Shown piece after piece: positions 1 to 9,229 of a stretch of DNA of 48,767 nt (the stretch's first letter is position 1; the number at the start of each line of letters is the position of its first letter). The notes below the pieces were generated by a model, which saw only the letters and a list, made by a program, of their open reading frames with translations, made no database searches and was not told where the DNA came from. This DNA is from Bacillus sp. T33-2 (GTDB lineage: Bacteria; Bacillota; Bacilli; Bacillales; Cytobacillaceae): NCBI RefSeq assembly GCF_002860205.1, contig NZ_PGVB01000033.1, positions 1 through 48,767 of the forward strand, written 5' to 3'. The position numbers and the translations under genes were made by a program.

Positions 1-190
1 TGTCCATCATCGCCCTTATGATGGACAGTTCCTCCCTTTTACCGGCAGCTTTTGTCCATCATCGAACTCATGATGGACAGTTTCCCACTTCCTCCGGCAG
101 CTTATGTCCATCATCGCCCTCATGATGGACAGTTTCCCACTTCGCTCGGTGGATTTTGTCCATCATCGCCCTATGTTCTGCCGGCAATGC
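1..190. repeat. 52-bp tandem repeat with internal palindrome
   Basis: Arms TGTCCATCAT and ATGATGGACA flank a 7-base loop at 1-27, 53-79 and 105-131. A fourth, truncated copy with only the left arm starts at 157. The copies are spaced exactly 52 bp, and the filler between palindromes is also related (CAGTTTCCCACTTC-like, then GGCAGCTT). The array starts at the first base of the window, so it probably continues upstream. It lies just past the 3' end of the DUF2817 gene. Each unit could form a 10-bp hairpin. There are no unique spacers, so it is not a CRISPR array. Confidence 0.85.
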
Positions 191-193
191 CTC

Positions 194-1462
194 TCAAGTT
201 TCTCTTAAAGGGACGCCCCTGTTTTTCAATACTCCCTCAAGGGCCTGCCTGAAATCTTTTGCGGCTTTCACCCTCCACTTCTCTTCAGACGGGTAGAACA
301 TTTGCAAATAACGGTTTTTGATGATTTTCCCGGTCGTTTTATTATTTGTGCCATCCTGAAATAGCCGGTTTTCATCAATCGTATTCTTCAACGATTGAAT
401 CGAGGCCATTGTGCTGGTCCCCATTGTCCCGAATTCAAAGGTAGTTGAATAGACCTTCTTTCCTGGATGTTTCTCTTTTTGGAGCCAGTACATGTATTCA
501 GTGTTGTCTCCGCTTGTCACATAATATTCATCAGAATCCGGCGTGAAAACGAGTGGGTAATCAAACTCCTTTTCAGCTTCCGCTTCCTTCATCGTTTCAC
601 TGCTCGAAGCAAAGATGCTCATCTGATATTTTGGGCCATAGCCTGTATGAAGGTCGATATGGACAATATTTGGGTAATCGCTTTTTAAGATTTCCTCATA
701 TATTTTTTTTACAATCACCGTTGATGGCTCATCACTACTACCTCCATAATACACACCCTCAGGGGAGCTGTATTGCCCTGTCAATAATGCCTTCTCAATT
801 TTTCCGGTCCCGGAAGCAATGACCTCCTTGCCAAGGCTTCCAAAAAATCCAATTTCGTGCAAGGTACTATTTCTTAAAGGACTGTCTTTCTCGAAAAAGC
901 GGCGTAAATCCGTATAATCCTTATTCGTATTTAATGAGAAGCTGTCCCAATCAGGGATAAAGTTGCGGTTCAAGTCTACATTATTTTCGTTGTATCTGCG
1001 GAAATGTTTCATGCCCCATGGGTTGATGGCATGAATATAGATGACCCCGGTCGTTTGCGGGTCGAGTTGTGACAGGTATTCTGCTTGAAAAAGATCGATC
1101 ATCGCCGAACCCATATGCGCCTCAATCCCATGCACGCCAGAGGTTAAAACTATTAAATTCTCCTTATTGTTATTTGCGTCTGCCCACAAAACATCCATAT
1201 TTAATTTTGTACTGCCTACCTCATAAGACTCGTGCCGGACTTGTTCCCAACTGTTTTTCAGCCTTTCAGGGTAGGATAAAAAACGGCTCCGTGATTGTTC
1301 ATATGTATCAATATAGTGCGACAGCTCGTTACTAGCCTTGCCCTTTGAATATGCTTCTGGATGTGACAATTTTAGCAGTGCTGCCGGAATCACCCATTGG
1401 ATGAGCACGATGGCTATCATTACTGCAACCAAAAACACCTTCCATTTTCTCAATATCCTCAT
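194..1462 (-). CDS. DUF2817 / M14-like zinc metallopeptidase, membrane anchored
   Basis: This 422-residue protein has an N-terminal hydrophobic segment at about residues 10-30, so it is a signal anchor or lipid-free exported enzyme. The M14 carboxypeptidase-like core is clear: SGVHGIEA with zinc ligands H111 and E114, the NNVDLNRNF substrate-binding motif near 160-168, HIDLHTG with the third ligand H272, and TFEFGT with the likely catalytic E343. The family is predicted to hydrolyse peptide or amide bonds, but the substrate is unknown. The ATG at 1462 gives the membrane segment and is the natural start. The gene stands alone: it diverges from the MATE gene and its stop is a few bases from the repeat array. 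Family call is firm; exact function is not. Confidence 0.8.
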   Translation of the reverse strand: MRILRKWKVFLVAVMIAIVLIQWVIPAALLKLSHPEAYSKGKASNELSHYIDTYEQSRSRFLSYPERLKNSWEQVRHESYEVGSTKLNMDVLWADANNNKENLIVLTSGVHGIEAHMGSAMIDLFQAEYLSQLDPQTTGVIYIHAINPWGMKHFRRYNENNVDLNRNFIPDWDSFSLNTNKDYTDLRRFFEKDSPLRNSTLHEIGFFGSLGKEVIASGTGKIEKALLTGQYSSPEGVYYGGSSDEPSTVIVKKIYEEILKSDYPNIVHIDLHTGYGPKYQMSIFASSSETMKEAEAEKEFDYPLVFTPDSDEYYVTSGDNTEYMYWLQKEKHPGKKVYSTTFEFGTMGTSTMASIQSLKNTIDENRLFQDGTNNKTTGKIIKNRYLQMFYPSEEKWRVKAAKDFRQALEGVLKNRGVPLRET

Positions 1463-1701
1463 TTCAGCTATTCCCCCATTTAAGCGCAGTTAGTTTTTAT
1501 AATATTTCGACAAAAGCACCGACAGACCTTTTTCCCCCGTTTTGAAACTAATTGAAATAGCAATATCTTCAACCACAGATAAGGTCAGCAGTGTCACTTT
1601 GCAGAACACTATTTTATGTGGGATGGCAGTTAATTTTGGTGTATGATGGAAAAAGTGAGTTTATAAGAAAACTAACTTCTATGAAGACTAGGAGAAACAG
1701 C

Positions 1702-3045
1702 ATGCTGAAAAACTGGAAAACGATTTTATCGCTTGCCATTCCGTCAATTGCATCATTCGCATCTATGACAGTTACTGGTATGATCAATCTTATTATGGTT
1801 GGAAAATTGGGTGCACTGGCAATTGCCATTGTCGGCGTCTCCAATATTGTCATGTACAATGCCTGGGCCATGTTCTCCGGAATTGGCCACACAGTTAACT
1901 ATCTTGTTGCACAGAATTTTGGATCAAACGACATGAACAAAGGGGTTGAGCGCACCTATATCGCTTTAATACAGAGCGTGCTGGCTGGCGTGTTCATTTT
2001 GGCGGTCGGATTGTTTGCATCAGGATGGATTCTGAGTATCCTCGGAAGCTCAAGCGAGATGATCGAAGAAGGCACCGGCTATTTAAGAATTCGTTTTTTT
2101 GCAATGGTCTTTTCAATCCTGACTTTTGCGATGCATGGTTTTTTCCGTGGAATCGGCAATACAAAAACACCGATGGTTACATCCCTCATCGGAAATGCGC
2201 TCATGATCTTTTTCACCTATACATTAACCTACGGCAATCTCGGCTTTCCTGAAATGGGGCTGGCGGGCGCCGGCTGGGCCCTATTTATTGGAGAAGTGAC
2301 TGTAATGCTTCTCAGCGCCCTTGTATTCTTCAGGGAACTGATCCGCCGGTTTGGATTGCTTCCAAAACTGGCATTCCACATGGCTGAATCAAAACTGATG
2401 CTGAAGGAAAGCTTCAAGCTTGGCACACAGGAGTTTTCCAAAAGCATGGCGATGTTTGTTTTCACGGCATTTGTTACCCGCCTCGGAACACACGCCCTGG
2501 CGGCGAACGAGATTGCCCTCAGTATCATGAGTTTTGGCTTTATGCCAGCTGCTGCGTTCGGCTCTACGGCCACCATTTTGGTGGGCCAGGAAATTGGCAA
2601 GGCTAAACCAATGTTAGCCAGGAAAATGGGGACAGAAACAGCGATAATGGGTAGCTTGTTTCTCCTCATCCTTGGTGCTGTTGAGTTCTTCTTTGCCGAG
2701 CCGATTGCGCGAATCTATACGGATGACCCGCAGGTTTTTGAACTGACAGCTACACTCATCATGATTTCGGCTTTCCTGCAGCTGTTTGACGGATTTTTTA
2801 ATTTTTATGGCGGAGGATTGCGCGGAATTGGTGATACAACCTTTTTGCTTCGTACCTCCCTCATCCTCGCCTGGGGGTTCTTCATCCCGTTGGCCTATGT
2901 AACGGTTTTCGTATTGGATATGTCGAGCTACGGGGCGTGGATTTCTCTTTACACATACCTTGCCGTGTTTGGCCTGACACTGTTGGCGAGATTTTATCTC
3001 AAAGACTGGGAACGGATCCGCGTCAAACTCGCAAGTGAAAGCTGA
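1702..3045 (+). CDS. MATE family multidrug/metabolite exporter
   Basis: A 447-residue, highly hydrophobic protein with about 12 membrane segments and two MatE repeats. Typical features are the N-terminal IPSIASFASMTVTGMINLIMVGKLG region and GxxNTKTPM plus NxxGFPEMG loops after helix 6. MATE proteins export organic cations, drugs or metabolites using a Na+ or H+ gradient. The frame is open upstream to 1591, but the ATG at 1702 is the only one with a good ribosome site (TAGGAG at 1689-1694, 7-base spacer). The longer start would add a polar tail unlike the family. The gene stands alone, divergent from the peptidase, and ends at a bidirectional hairpin. Substrate cannot be read from sequence. 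Confidence 0.85.
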   Translation: MLKNWKTILSLAIPSIASFASMTVTGMINLIMVGKLGALAIAIVGVSNIVMYNAWAMFSGIGHTVNYLVAQNFGSNDMNKGVERTYIALIQSVLAGVFILAVGLFASGWILSILGSSSEMIEEGTGYLRIRFFAMVFSILTFAMHGFFRGIGNTKTPMVTSLIGNALMIFFTYTLTYGNLGFPEMGLAGAGWALFIGEVTVMLLSALVFFRELIRRFGLLPKLAFHMAESKLMLKESFKLGTQEFSKSMAMFVFTAFVTRLGTHALAANEIALSIMSFGFMPAAAFGSTATILVGQEIGKAKPMLARKMGTETAIMGSLFLLILGAVEFFFAEPIARIYTDDPQVFELTATLIMISAFLQLFDGFFNFYGGGLRGIGDTTFLLRTSLILAWGFFIPLAYVTVFVLDMSSYGAWISLYTYLAVFGLTLLARFYLKDWERIRVKLASES

Positions 3046-3108
3046 TATCTTTATAGAAATTTTATTAGAAATGCCTCATAGTTTTGTAGTTTGGTGTTAC
3101 AAAAAAAG

Positions 3109-3142
3109 AATGGCATCCCTAATGTATAGGAATGCCATTTTT
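3109..3142. terminator. Bidirectional intrinsic terminator between convergent genes
   Basis: Stem AATGGCAT (3109-3116) pairs with ATGCCATT (3132-3139). T-rich runs follow on both strands (TTTT on plus; a seven-A run at 3101-3107 gives T7 on minus). The TAG stop of the GGDEF-EAL gene lies in the loop side of the hairpin. Confidence 0.8.
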
Positions 3143-5353
3143 AGCAAGACCAGAATATAATAGTTTTTCAACTTTATCGGAAGGCAACGGCGGACTATAA
3201 AAATAACCCTGACCGACACCGCAGGCGTTTTTCCTTAAAAAATCCACTTGTTCCTGATTTTCAATTCCTTCAGCGATGACCTTGAATTTCAAATTATGCC
3301 CCATATCAATGATGGTTTTTACCATCGCTCCCTGATTTGAATGATGGATAATATCATCGACGAAGGACTTATCAATTTTAATGCTGTCAATCGGAAGATG
3401 CTTTAAATAGCTTAAGGAGGAATAACCCGTCCCAAAGTCATCCATGGATATCTTGACACCAAGATCCTTTAATTGATTGAGCACAAATGTTGATCTTTCG
3501 ATGTTTTGCATAATGCTTTCGGTAATTTCAAGTTCCAGATAACGGGGATGCAGCCCTGTTTCATTCAATATCGTTTTAACTGTAGCAACAAAATCATCAT
3601 CCTGGATCTGCCGGACAGAAATATTGACCGCTATTGGAATGGCTGCTAATCCAAGCTTTTGCCAGGCCTTATTATGCTCACAAGCTGTTTTCAAGACCCA
3701 TTTGCCGATGGATACGATAAGCCCGGTTTCCTCAGCAAGGGGAATAAATTCCAATGGAGAAATGAACCCATGATCCGGATGCTTCCAGCGCAGGAGGGCT
3801 TCTACACCAATTATTTTCCCTGTTTCCAAATCCACCTGGGGCTGATAGTACAGCGAAAGCTGATCCTGTTCAAGCGCTTTTCTCAGCCCGTTCTCCAATT
3901 CCATTTTTCGTGAGGACAGCCCGTGGAGTTGTGAGGTATAAAATTGAAAATTGTTTTTACCTCGTTCCTTAGCCAGATACATGGCGGTATCTGCATTTTT
4001 AATCAAAGTTTCTTCGTCATCACCGTCTACCGGGAACAGGCTGATTCCGATACTTGTCGTGACAAAAAACTCTTGATCATTAATTTCTATAGGGTTGGAA
4101 AATTCGTCTAATATCCGTTGCGCGATTTTCGTTACTTCTGGTTTATCAAGATTCTCCAGTAAAATAATGAATTCGTCGCCGCCCTGGCGTGAAACCATAC
4201 CATCGCCCTGCACAGCTTGCTCGAGCCGTTTCGCAACTTTTTGCAATAAAATATCGCCGACGGAATGTCCCTTTGTGTCATTTATAATTTTAAACCGGTC
4301 CAAGTCCAGAAATAAAACAGCCAGCATTTTATTTTCCTGCTGTTGCAACACGTCATTCAGATGCTGACGGAATCTATTCCGGTTTGGAAGTCCTGTCAGG
4401 GTATCATGATAGGCCATCAATTGAATCGTTTTTTCCGCTTTTTTTCGTTGGGTGACATCTCTCCCGACAACTTGTGTTGCAGGCCTTCCTTCAAAAAGGA
4501 TCGGCATTGTCGACATCTCCACATCAATAAACTGACCATCAAGGCGAACAGCTTTAAATTCGAAATTCTTCGTGTCTTCAAGTTCCTCAGCTGCCAGTTC
4601 TTTATCGGGAATTTTTTCGAGTATGTGGGGATGGGCAAATTTCCAGATGGAGGTTCCAATCAATTCTTCAGGACTCGAAGCCCCGACCAGCCTGCTGCCT
4701 GTCTCATTGATATAGTCGATTTTCCCTTTGCTGAAAACTGCGATGATATCCGGCGATAATTCTACTAAACTCCTGTATCTGCCTTCACTCTCTTTCCGGT
4801 CGGTTATATCGAACAGCACGCTGTTAAAATCAACAAGTTCCCCATTCTCATTCAGGGTAGGTATGCCACGATCCTGGATCCACCTGACTTCTCCATCGGG
4901 GCGGATGATCCGATAGATGCTTGTAATGGCTTCTCCCTTCGCAAGCACCTTTTCCCTGTGGCTTAAAATGGATACATCCTCAGGATATATAACCTTATAC
5001 CAAAGGGAATGATTCTGGTAAAATTGTTCCTTGGAATATCCGTATAATTTTTCAATTCCTGGTGTTATGAGCAACGTATCATTTTTCAAATCATGGGACC
5101 ATATCGCAACATCAAGAGAATCAAAGATATTCTTTAACCTGTTCCTGTTTTTTTGCAATTCATTTGCTGTTTTTTCTATCCCCTTTAACATGAAAAATGT
5201 CATCGAGGCTATGATCAGGATAACAGCTGCGTCTAACAGATAATCAATAAAAATATTTGTAGGGAAAATTTCAGTAACCACTTCATGCATCAGTTCCAAA
5301 CAAACTAAAATACCTAAAATAAAAAACACTCTAAACTTATTTACCGTTTTCAT
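3119..5353 (-). CDS. Membrane PAS-PAS-GGDEF-EAL cyclic-di-GMP enzyme
   Basis: The ATG at 5353 follows GAGGGGACACAG and gives 744 residues; the frame is open upstream to 5458 without a ribosome site. In order: two membrane helices (about 8-25 and 34-56), PAS 1 (about 72-186), PAS 2 (about 193-300), GGDEF (motif intact at about 391-395) and EAL (E518-A-L). The EAL part keeps ELEITES, DDFGTGYSS and IAEGIE. Both catalytic halves look intact, so it could make and degrade c-di-GMP with PAS-sensed input. No RxxD inhibitory site is seen just before GGDEF. It is monocistronic. In vivo one activity may dominate; that cannot be told here. Confidence 0.9.
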   Translation of the reverse strand: MKTVNKFRVFFILGILVCLELMHEVVTEIFPTNIFIDYLLDAAVILIIASMTFFMLKGIEKTANELQKNRNRLKNIFDSLDVAIWSHDLKNDTLLITPGIEKLYGYSKEQFYQNHSLWYKVIYPEDVSILSHREKVLAKGEAITSIYRIIRPDGEVRWIQDRGIPTLNENGELVDFNSVLFDITDRKESEGRYRSLVELSPDIIAVFSKGKIDYINETGSRLVGASSPEELIGTSIWKFAHPHILEKIPDKELAAEELEDTKNFEFKAVRLDGQFIDVEMSTMPILFEGRPATQVVGRDVTQRKKAEKTIQLMAYHDTLTGLPNRNRFRQHLNDVLQQQENKMLAVLFLDLDRFKIINDTKGHSVGDILLQKVAKRLEQAVQGDGMVSRQGGDEFIILLENLDKPEVTKIAQRILDEFSNPIEINDQEFFVTTSIGISLFPVDGDDEETLIKNADTAMYLAKERGKNNFQFYTSQLHGLSSRKMELENGLRKALEQDQLSLYYQPQVDLETGKIIGVEALLRWKHPDHGFISPLEFIPLAEETGLIVSIGKWVLKTACEHNKAWQKLGLAAIPIAVNISVRQIQDDDFVATVKTILNETGLHPRYLELEITESIMQNIERSTFVLNQLKDLGVKISMDDFGTGYSSLSYLKHLPIDSIKIDKSFVDDIIHHSNQGAMVKTIIDMGHNLKFKVIAEGIENQEQVDFLRKNACGVGQGYFYSPPLPSDKVEKLLYSGLAKNGIPIH

Positions 5354-5471
5354 CTGTGTCCCCTCTGGATTCGCTGCCCGAATGTTTGATAATTTCTCCG
5401 TTGCACCTTGTTTAAAAATATCAAAAAACTGGTAGCACCACAATGCACTATTGCACACTTTTTAATAAAAA

Positions 5472-5521
5472 GGGGTCTGACCCCCAGCGCGTTAATGCGC
5501 TAATGCAGGGGGGCAGGCCCC
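5472..5521. repeat. Dispersed G/C-armed inverted repeat, copy 1
   Basis: Left arm GGGGTCTGACCCCC, core CGCGTTAATGCGCTAATGC, right arm GGGGGGCAGGCCCC. It sits between the GGDEF-EAL gene and the yitT-like gene, seven bases past the stop of the latter. Same family as the copies at 9053, 18503, 19066, 34309 and 43542. The complementary arms could fold into a long hairpin. Confidence 0.85.
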
Positions 5522-5528
5522 AATCCAA

Positions 5529-6218
5529 TTATTTTTTCCTCCAGGCCATTGCGGGAAAAGAGGAATGAGGGATTTTCAATCTATCCACAAAATCTATGAC
5601 TCTTGTAGAAAGCATTTGGCAAATGGTGGCATATGCGACGATTTTTATGTCTATTACTAATGCATTGAGCACGAAAACTGACATGTTTACCCAAAACATC
5701 GCTTTCCCTGGCGACCAGCTGTTATAGGCCGCAATAATAAGGGCTAAGACAACAAGTCCCCCGCTGGACGCCCGGTAGCGTATCAGGATTCCGACGCCTA
5801 TTCCATATAACAGGGCTCCCAGGAATATTTCCACTCCAAGGTTGATATGCGGGATATGCCAAAAAGCAGTACACAAGCTGACAGTGACAGAGGTGATCGT
5901 TACCGAAAACATTGTGCGAAGCGTCCATGTATAGCCAAAATATCTGAAAGCAACAATAAGCGCGATAAAATTGACAAACCATAAAGAAAAACCGATCGAC
6001 AGGGACAGCCAATAGTTTAGGAGGATCGCTAGCCCGGCTGCCCCGCCGGATGGAATCGTATTAGGAAATAAAAACAGTGCCATTCCAATGCCCTGGATGA
6101 TTGCACCGCATGCGAGATAGCTATAGGTCAAAATAATCCTTTGGACTATAAAAGCAGGTAGCCTATTTTTCCTCTTTCCCTGTAATGACAATTTTATCGC
6201 CAGCCTCCGAATTTTCAT
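5529..6218 (-). CDS. YitT family integral membrane protein
   Basis: A 229-residue protein with five to six predicted membrane helices. It matches the YitT/DUF161 pattern: FLFPNTIPSGGAAGLAILLN near residues 49-68, then a short basic loop and a GILIRYRASSGG motif in the second half, which mirrors the first. Most YitT proteins carry a soluble DUF2179 domain at the C-terminus; here the protein ends shortly after the last helix, so it is the short form. The function of the family is unknown. Its stop is seven bases from a dispersed repeat. The ATG at 6218 has only a weak AAGAG upstream, so the start is tentative. Confidence 0.75.
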   Translation of the reverse strand: MKIRRLAIKLSLQGKRKNRLPAFIVQRIILTYSYLACGAIIQGIGMALFLFPNTIPSGGAAGLAILLNYWLSLSIGFSLWFVNFIALIVAFRYFGYTWTLRTMFSVTITSVTVSLCTAFWHIPHINLGVEIFLGALLYGIGVGILIRYRASSGGLVVLALIIAAYNSWSPGKAMFWVNMSVFVLNALVIDIKIVAYATICQMLSTRVIDFVDRLKIPHSSFPAMAWRKK

Positions 6219-6515
6219 CTCTTGTTTGGTAAAACCGCTTCTTGTCCCATTTTATGTTCAAGCCCGGAAAAATATGTTTAGAGGTCGGCTTATGAAAATA
6301 GTAATCGGTTCAGGTCATGTTTCAGCACCTAGAGGGGCAACGGTGCGGAAGCGAATCTGGGTAAGATCACCGTCAATTTTCGGTTTTTCTCGATGCACCC
6401 AGTTAAATCCATTTCGCCTGAGCAGCCTGTCTCCTTCTAGAAGGAAAACCTCCTGTGTCTATGGTTGACTTCGGTTTGAATTCCATGTCTGATTAATGTT
6501 GTTCACGGAGGAACT

Positions 6516-8150
6516 TCAATGGACAAAGACACACCTGAGTGCCAGTTTCCAGGAAATAACCACTACAGCTAGCATGACTGCCAGGTAAATGTACACACCG
6601 AAGTCAAGTAAAGTAACCAGGTAATGCACGCCGGCGAATATCCCGATGAGTACAATGTAGGGAAGCATCATCCACCCATCACTTTGCTGGATTGCTTCGA
6701 ATGATTCTGAAAAAGGAACTGTACGTTTGATTAACAAAGTGCTTATAAGCGTGAAAAAGATGGCAATCAGAAAGACAAGTATGAGGTCTGGCAAAATCCT
6801 CAGCCCATAAATAAAGAAAAATATTATACTGACAACCACGTAAACTGGCAGGAAAAGCTTCACGATAAATGCCTTTAAAGTCCCGCTGAATAATGGGGCA
6901 AGATTTTCGAGCGGGACTGTTTTGAAAACCCAGGCTCCTTTGTACCTGCCTGAATACTTCAGCATCATGACGGCGCTAGGAATCATGATCAAGCAGAAAT
7001 ACACATTTAAGTATCCCTTCCCGGTGCTAATTTCTGCAAAAGAACCAGTACTCAGCGAATTAAAGATATATAGAAATGGAAAGAATAGCGAAAATCCTAA
7101 CGAGGGATAAACCTTAAGCCGGAATTCCCGTTCAGTTCTCATCATATTACCAGCAAAACGGTAGAACGCCCGCTCTTCTTTGCTGGTGCAAACGACTTCC
7201 GTGAACATTTTCGATAATGTCCTGTTGGCCCTCCTGCGTTCTCCCCCCTGTTCGGCGAGTTTAAGGAGGTTTCGTTCAAAGGCCGGCATCATTTTTATAT
7301 AAGCTGCAAAAAAACTGAACGGCGCCAGTATCACCAGAGTTGCCATGGTGATTATGCAGGCGTCTGTGTTACGGTGCAGCAAAACCTCAAACGGGGCTGC
7401 GAACCATAACGGCGGAAGGATGAAGTGCCACCACGCAGGGTCAAATACGACCTTGATGTCTACTATTTCAAACGATCTCCCCACAAACTGAAAGCCCACA
7501 ACTATTGCCACCGATAAGCCGATCTGGACGTAGTTGATGATATCCTTCAGCTTTTCACCATCAAAGAAGCGGAGGATAAAAAAGTAGATAAAGGCAGTCA
7601 CTGCCACGATAAAAAAACCCAGCAAAATAGTTTCGGCCAAAAAGATTGTGAAAAATATGAGGCCATGCTTAACCAACCCTGCCACCAATGGTCCTATGGC
7701 AAGGGAACCTGTCAGAAAAAACAGATAAATACAGACATGCAAGGTCTTGGCCATGCTTACCGTTTTTCCATCAACCGGCTTTGAATTTAAAATCGTTTTA
7801 TCCCTTATGTCCAGAAGCACAGCTGAAAAATCAGAAACCATTGAAGTCATGACCAGAAACATAATGATCCCGAAAAGGATGCTCATCTGAAATATATAAT
7901 TCTCGCCAAAAATAACAAGCGGAATCATGAACAGGCCCAGCAATCCATACATCAACAAGGATTTATTGAACTGGTTTTCCTCTGCCGCCTTCTTCTTTTT
8001 GTTTGCCTGGTTGAAAATGGTAGGTTTCCTTCTTTGGTCCATCGTCAGCTTGACTTGAAGAATTTTCCTCATCACTGGATAATCAATGTCCAGTTTTTCA
8101 AACACTCCATGAAACCGGTCGAGAAATAGAAGTGTCCTAAAATTGTTCAT
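6516..8150 (-). CDS. ABC transporter permease, ABC-2-like exporter
   Basis: A protein of 544 residues with a cytoplasmic N-terminal region of about 65 residues and roughly ten hydrophobic segments. The long basic loop near residues 290-330 resembles large ABC-2 exporter permeases. The start at ATG 8150 is chosen because AAGGGGG lies 7 bases upstream; a GTG at 8156, overlapping the ATPase stop, is too close to that site. It is the second gene of a two-gene operon with the ATPase, whose stop codon is three bases upstream. The pair should export a lipid, peptide or drug; nothing in the neighbourhood names the substrate. Confidence 0.75.
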   Translation of the reverse strand: MNNFRTLLFLDRFHGVFEKLDIDYPVMRKILQVKLTMDQRRKPTIFNQANKKKKAAEENQFNKSLLMYGLLGLFMIPLVIFGENYIFQMSILFGIIMFLVMTSMVSDFSAVLLDIRDKTILNSKPVDGKTVSMAKTLHVCIYLFFLTGSLAIGPLVAGLVKHGLIFFTIFLAETILLGFFIVAVTAFIYFFILRFFDGEKLKDIINYVQIGLSVAIVVGFQFVGRSFEIVDIKVVFDPAWWHFILPPLWFAAPFEVLLHRNTDACIITMATLVILAPFSFFAAYIKMMPAFERNLLKLAEQGGERRRANRTLSKMFTEVVCTSKEERAFYRFAGNMMRTEREFRLKVYPSLGFSLFFPFLYIFNSLSTGSFAEISTGKGYLNVYFCLIMIPSAVMMLKYSGRYKGAWVFKTVPLENLAPLFSGTLKAFIVKLFLPVYVVVSIIFFFIYGLRILPDLILVFLIAIFFTLISTLLIKRTVPFSESFEAIQQSDGWMMLPYIVLIGIFAGVHYLVTLLDFGVYIYLAVMLAVVVISWKLALRCVFVH

Positions 8151-8152
8151 GC

Positions 8153-8944
8153 TCACGCCCCCTTGACGATGGAAACAAAATCCTCCGCGATTCCCCTGTA
8201 TGCATCAAAGCCGGTCAATTGATTGAAAATATGCTCCAATGAGCCTTCCTTATTCTGCTCTTTTAAATCATCAAAGCTTCCATCGGCAATGATTTGTCCA
8301 TCTTTGAGCAGCACAATCCGGTTGCTGATCTTCTCAACGACATCCATGATATGGGAGGAGTAAAAGATTGTTTTGCCTTCGGCAGACAGCAGGGCGAGGA
8401 TTTCCTTAAAGACCATCACACTGTTTGCATCAAGACCGCTTAGAGGTTCATCAAGGAATAGTAAATCAGGATTATGGAGCAGGCTTGAGATAATCAGCAC
8501 CTTTTGCTTCATGCCTTTGGAAAAAGATGAAATCCTGGAATCGTACACATCGCCCAGGCCGAATTTTTCCATTAACCTTCTGGCCTTCTCGTCTGTTTTG
8601 CCAAAAGCCATCCCGTACAATTCCCCGATGAACGTCAAGTACTCCCGTGCAGTCAGGTTATCATACAGTTCAGCAATTTCCGGGACATAGCCGATTCTTC
8701 GTTTGTATTCAATTTGTCCAGCACCAATCTTTTCACCAAAAATCCTCACATCACCCGAATATCCCTCTTCCAGCCCTAAAAGGATCTTTATAGTGGTGCT
8801 TTTGCCTGCCCCGTTCGGTCCAATATATCCAATTATTTGCCCCCTGGATACGGACAGGTCAATTCCCTTTAAAACCTGTTTTGCCCCATAATTCATCCAT
8901 AAGTTTTCAAATGACAGCACTTCTTCCCCTGCGTTTCCGATCAC
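8153..8944 (-). CDS. ABC transporter ATP-binding protein
   Basis: A 263-residue nucleotide-binding subunit with Walker A GPNGAGKST (about 42-50), signature SSFSKGMKQK (about 140), Walker B LLFLDEP followed by the D-loop, and the H-loop SSH. The SKGMKQK form is common in ABC-2-type export systems. Two GTG codons compete: 8950 lies only three bases from AAAGG, while 8944 has nine-base spacing and is preferred. It leads the operon with the permease. Confidence 0.88.
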   Translation of the reverse strand: MIGNAGEEVLSFENLWMNYGAKQVLKGIDLSVSRGQIIGYIGPNGAGKSTTIKILLGLEEGYSGDVRIFGEKIGAGQIEYKRRIGYVPEIAELYDNLTAREYLTFIGELYGMAFGKTDEKARRLMEKFGLGDVYDSRISSFSKGMKQKVLIISSLLHNPDLLFLDEPLSGLDANSVMVFKEILALLSAEGKTIFYSSHIMDVVEKISNRIVLLKDGQIIADGSFDDLKEQNKEGSLEHIFNQLTGFDAYRGIAEDFVSIVKGA

Positions 8945-9052
8945 AATCACCAGCCTTTCTATTTAATTTAATTTAATTTTAACATAAATTCCCTTTTTGA
9001 ATTGCAATATCACCGAAAAACGGGGCTCACCCTATTGTGATGCTATGTACCT

Positions 9053-9146
9053 GGAGCCTGACCCCCTTCGTTTGCTGGGACCTGAACCGCCGCGTTAATA
9101 CGTTAATACACATGGGGCCTGACCCCCGGCGCGTTAATGCTTTACC
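9053..9146. repeat. Dispersed G/C-armed inverted repeat, copy 2 (compound)
   Basis: Two partial units lie end to end: GAGCCTGACCCCC, then CGCGTTAATACGTTAATAC, then GGGGCCTGACCCCC with CGCGTTAATGC. The left unit is degenerate (CTGGGACCTGAACC). It lies between the start of the ABC ATPase gene and the terminator of the downstream MATE gene. Confidence 0.75.
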
Positions 9147-9163
9147 ACAACGGTTCATGCATC

Positions 9164-9212
9164 AAAAAAGCGGTGCTCCTTTCCTGTACGATCACAGGAA
9201 AAGACCACCGCT
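9164..9212 (-). terminator. Intrinsic terminator of the second MATE gene
   Basis: A long hairpin whose arms, read on minus, are AGCGGTGGTCTTTTCCTGT and ACAGGAAAGGAGCACCGCT, followed by six T. It begins 18 bases past the stop codon at 9230. Confidence 0.85.
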
Positions 9213-9229
9213 CTATAAATTCCAAACTC

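Noticed and set aside
1-190. CRISPR array
   Set aside because: The copies are uniform tandem units with related filler, no unique spacers and no cas genes.
1591-1701. Longer N-terminus for the first MATE protein
   Set aside because: No ribosome site and a polar tail unlike the family; ATG 1702 has TAGGAG.
6226-6468. 80-codon plus-strand frame between the yitT-like gene and the ABC operon
   Set aside because: No ribosome site, no family pattern, and composition rich in Arg and Ser typical of a random frame in a noncoding gap.
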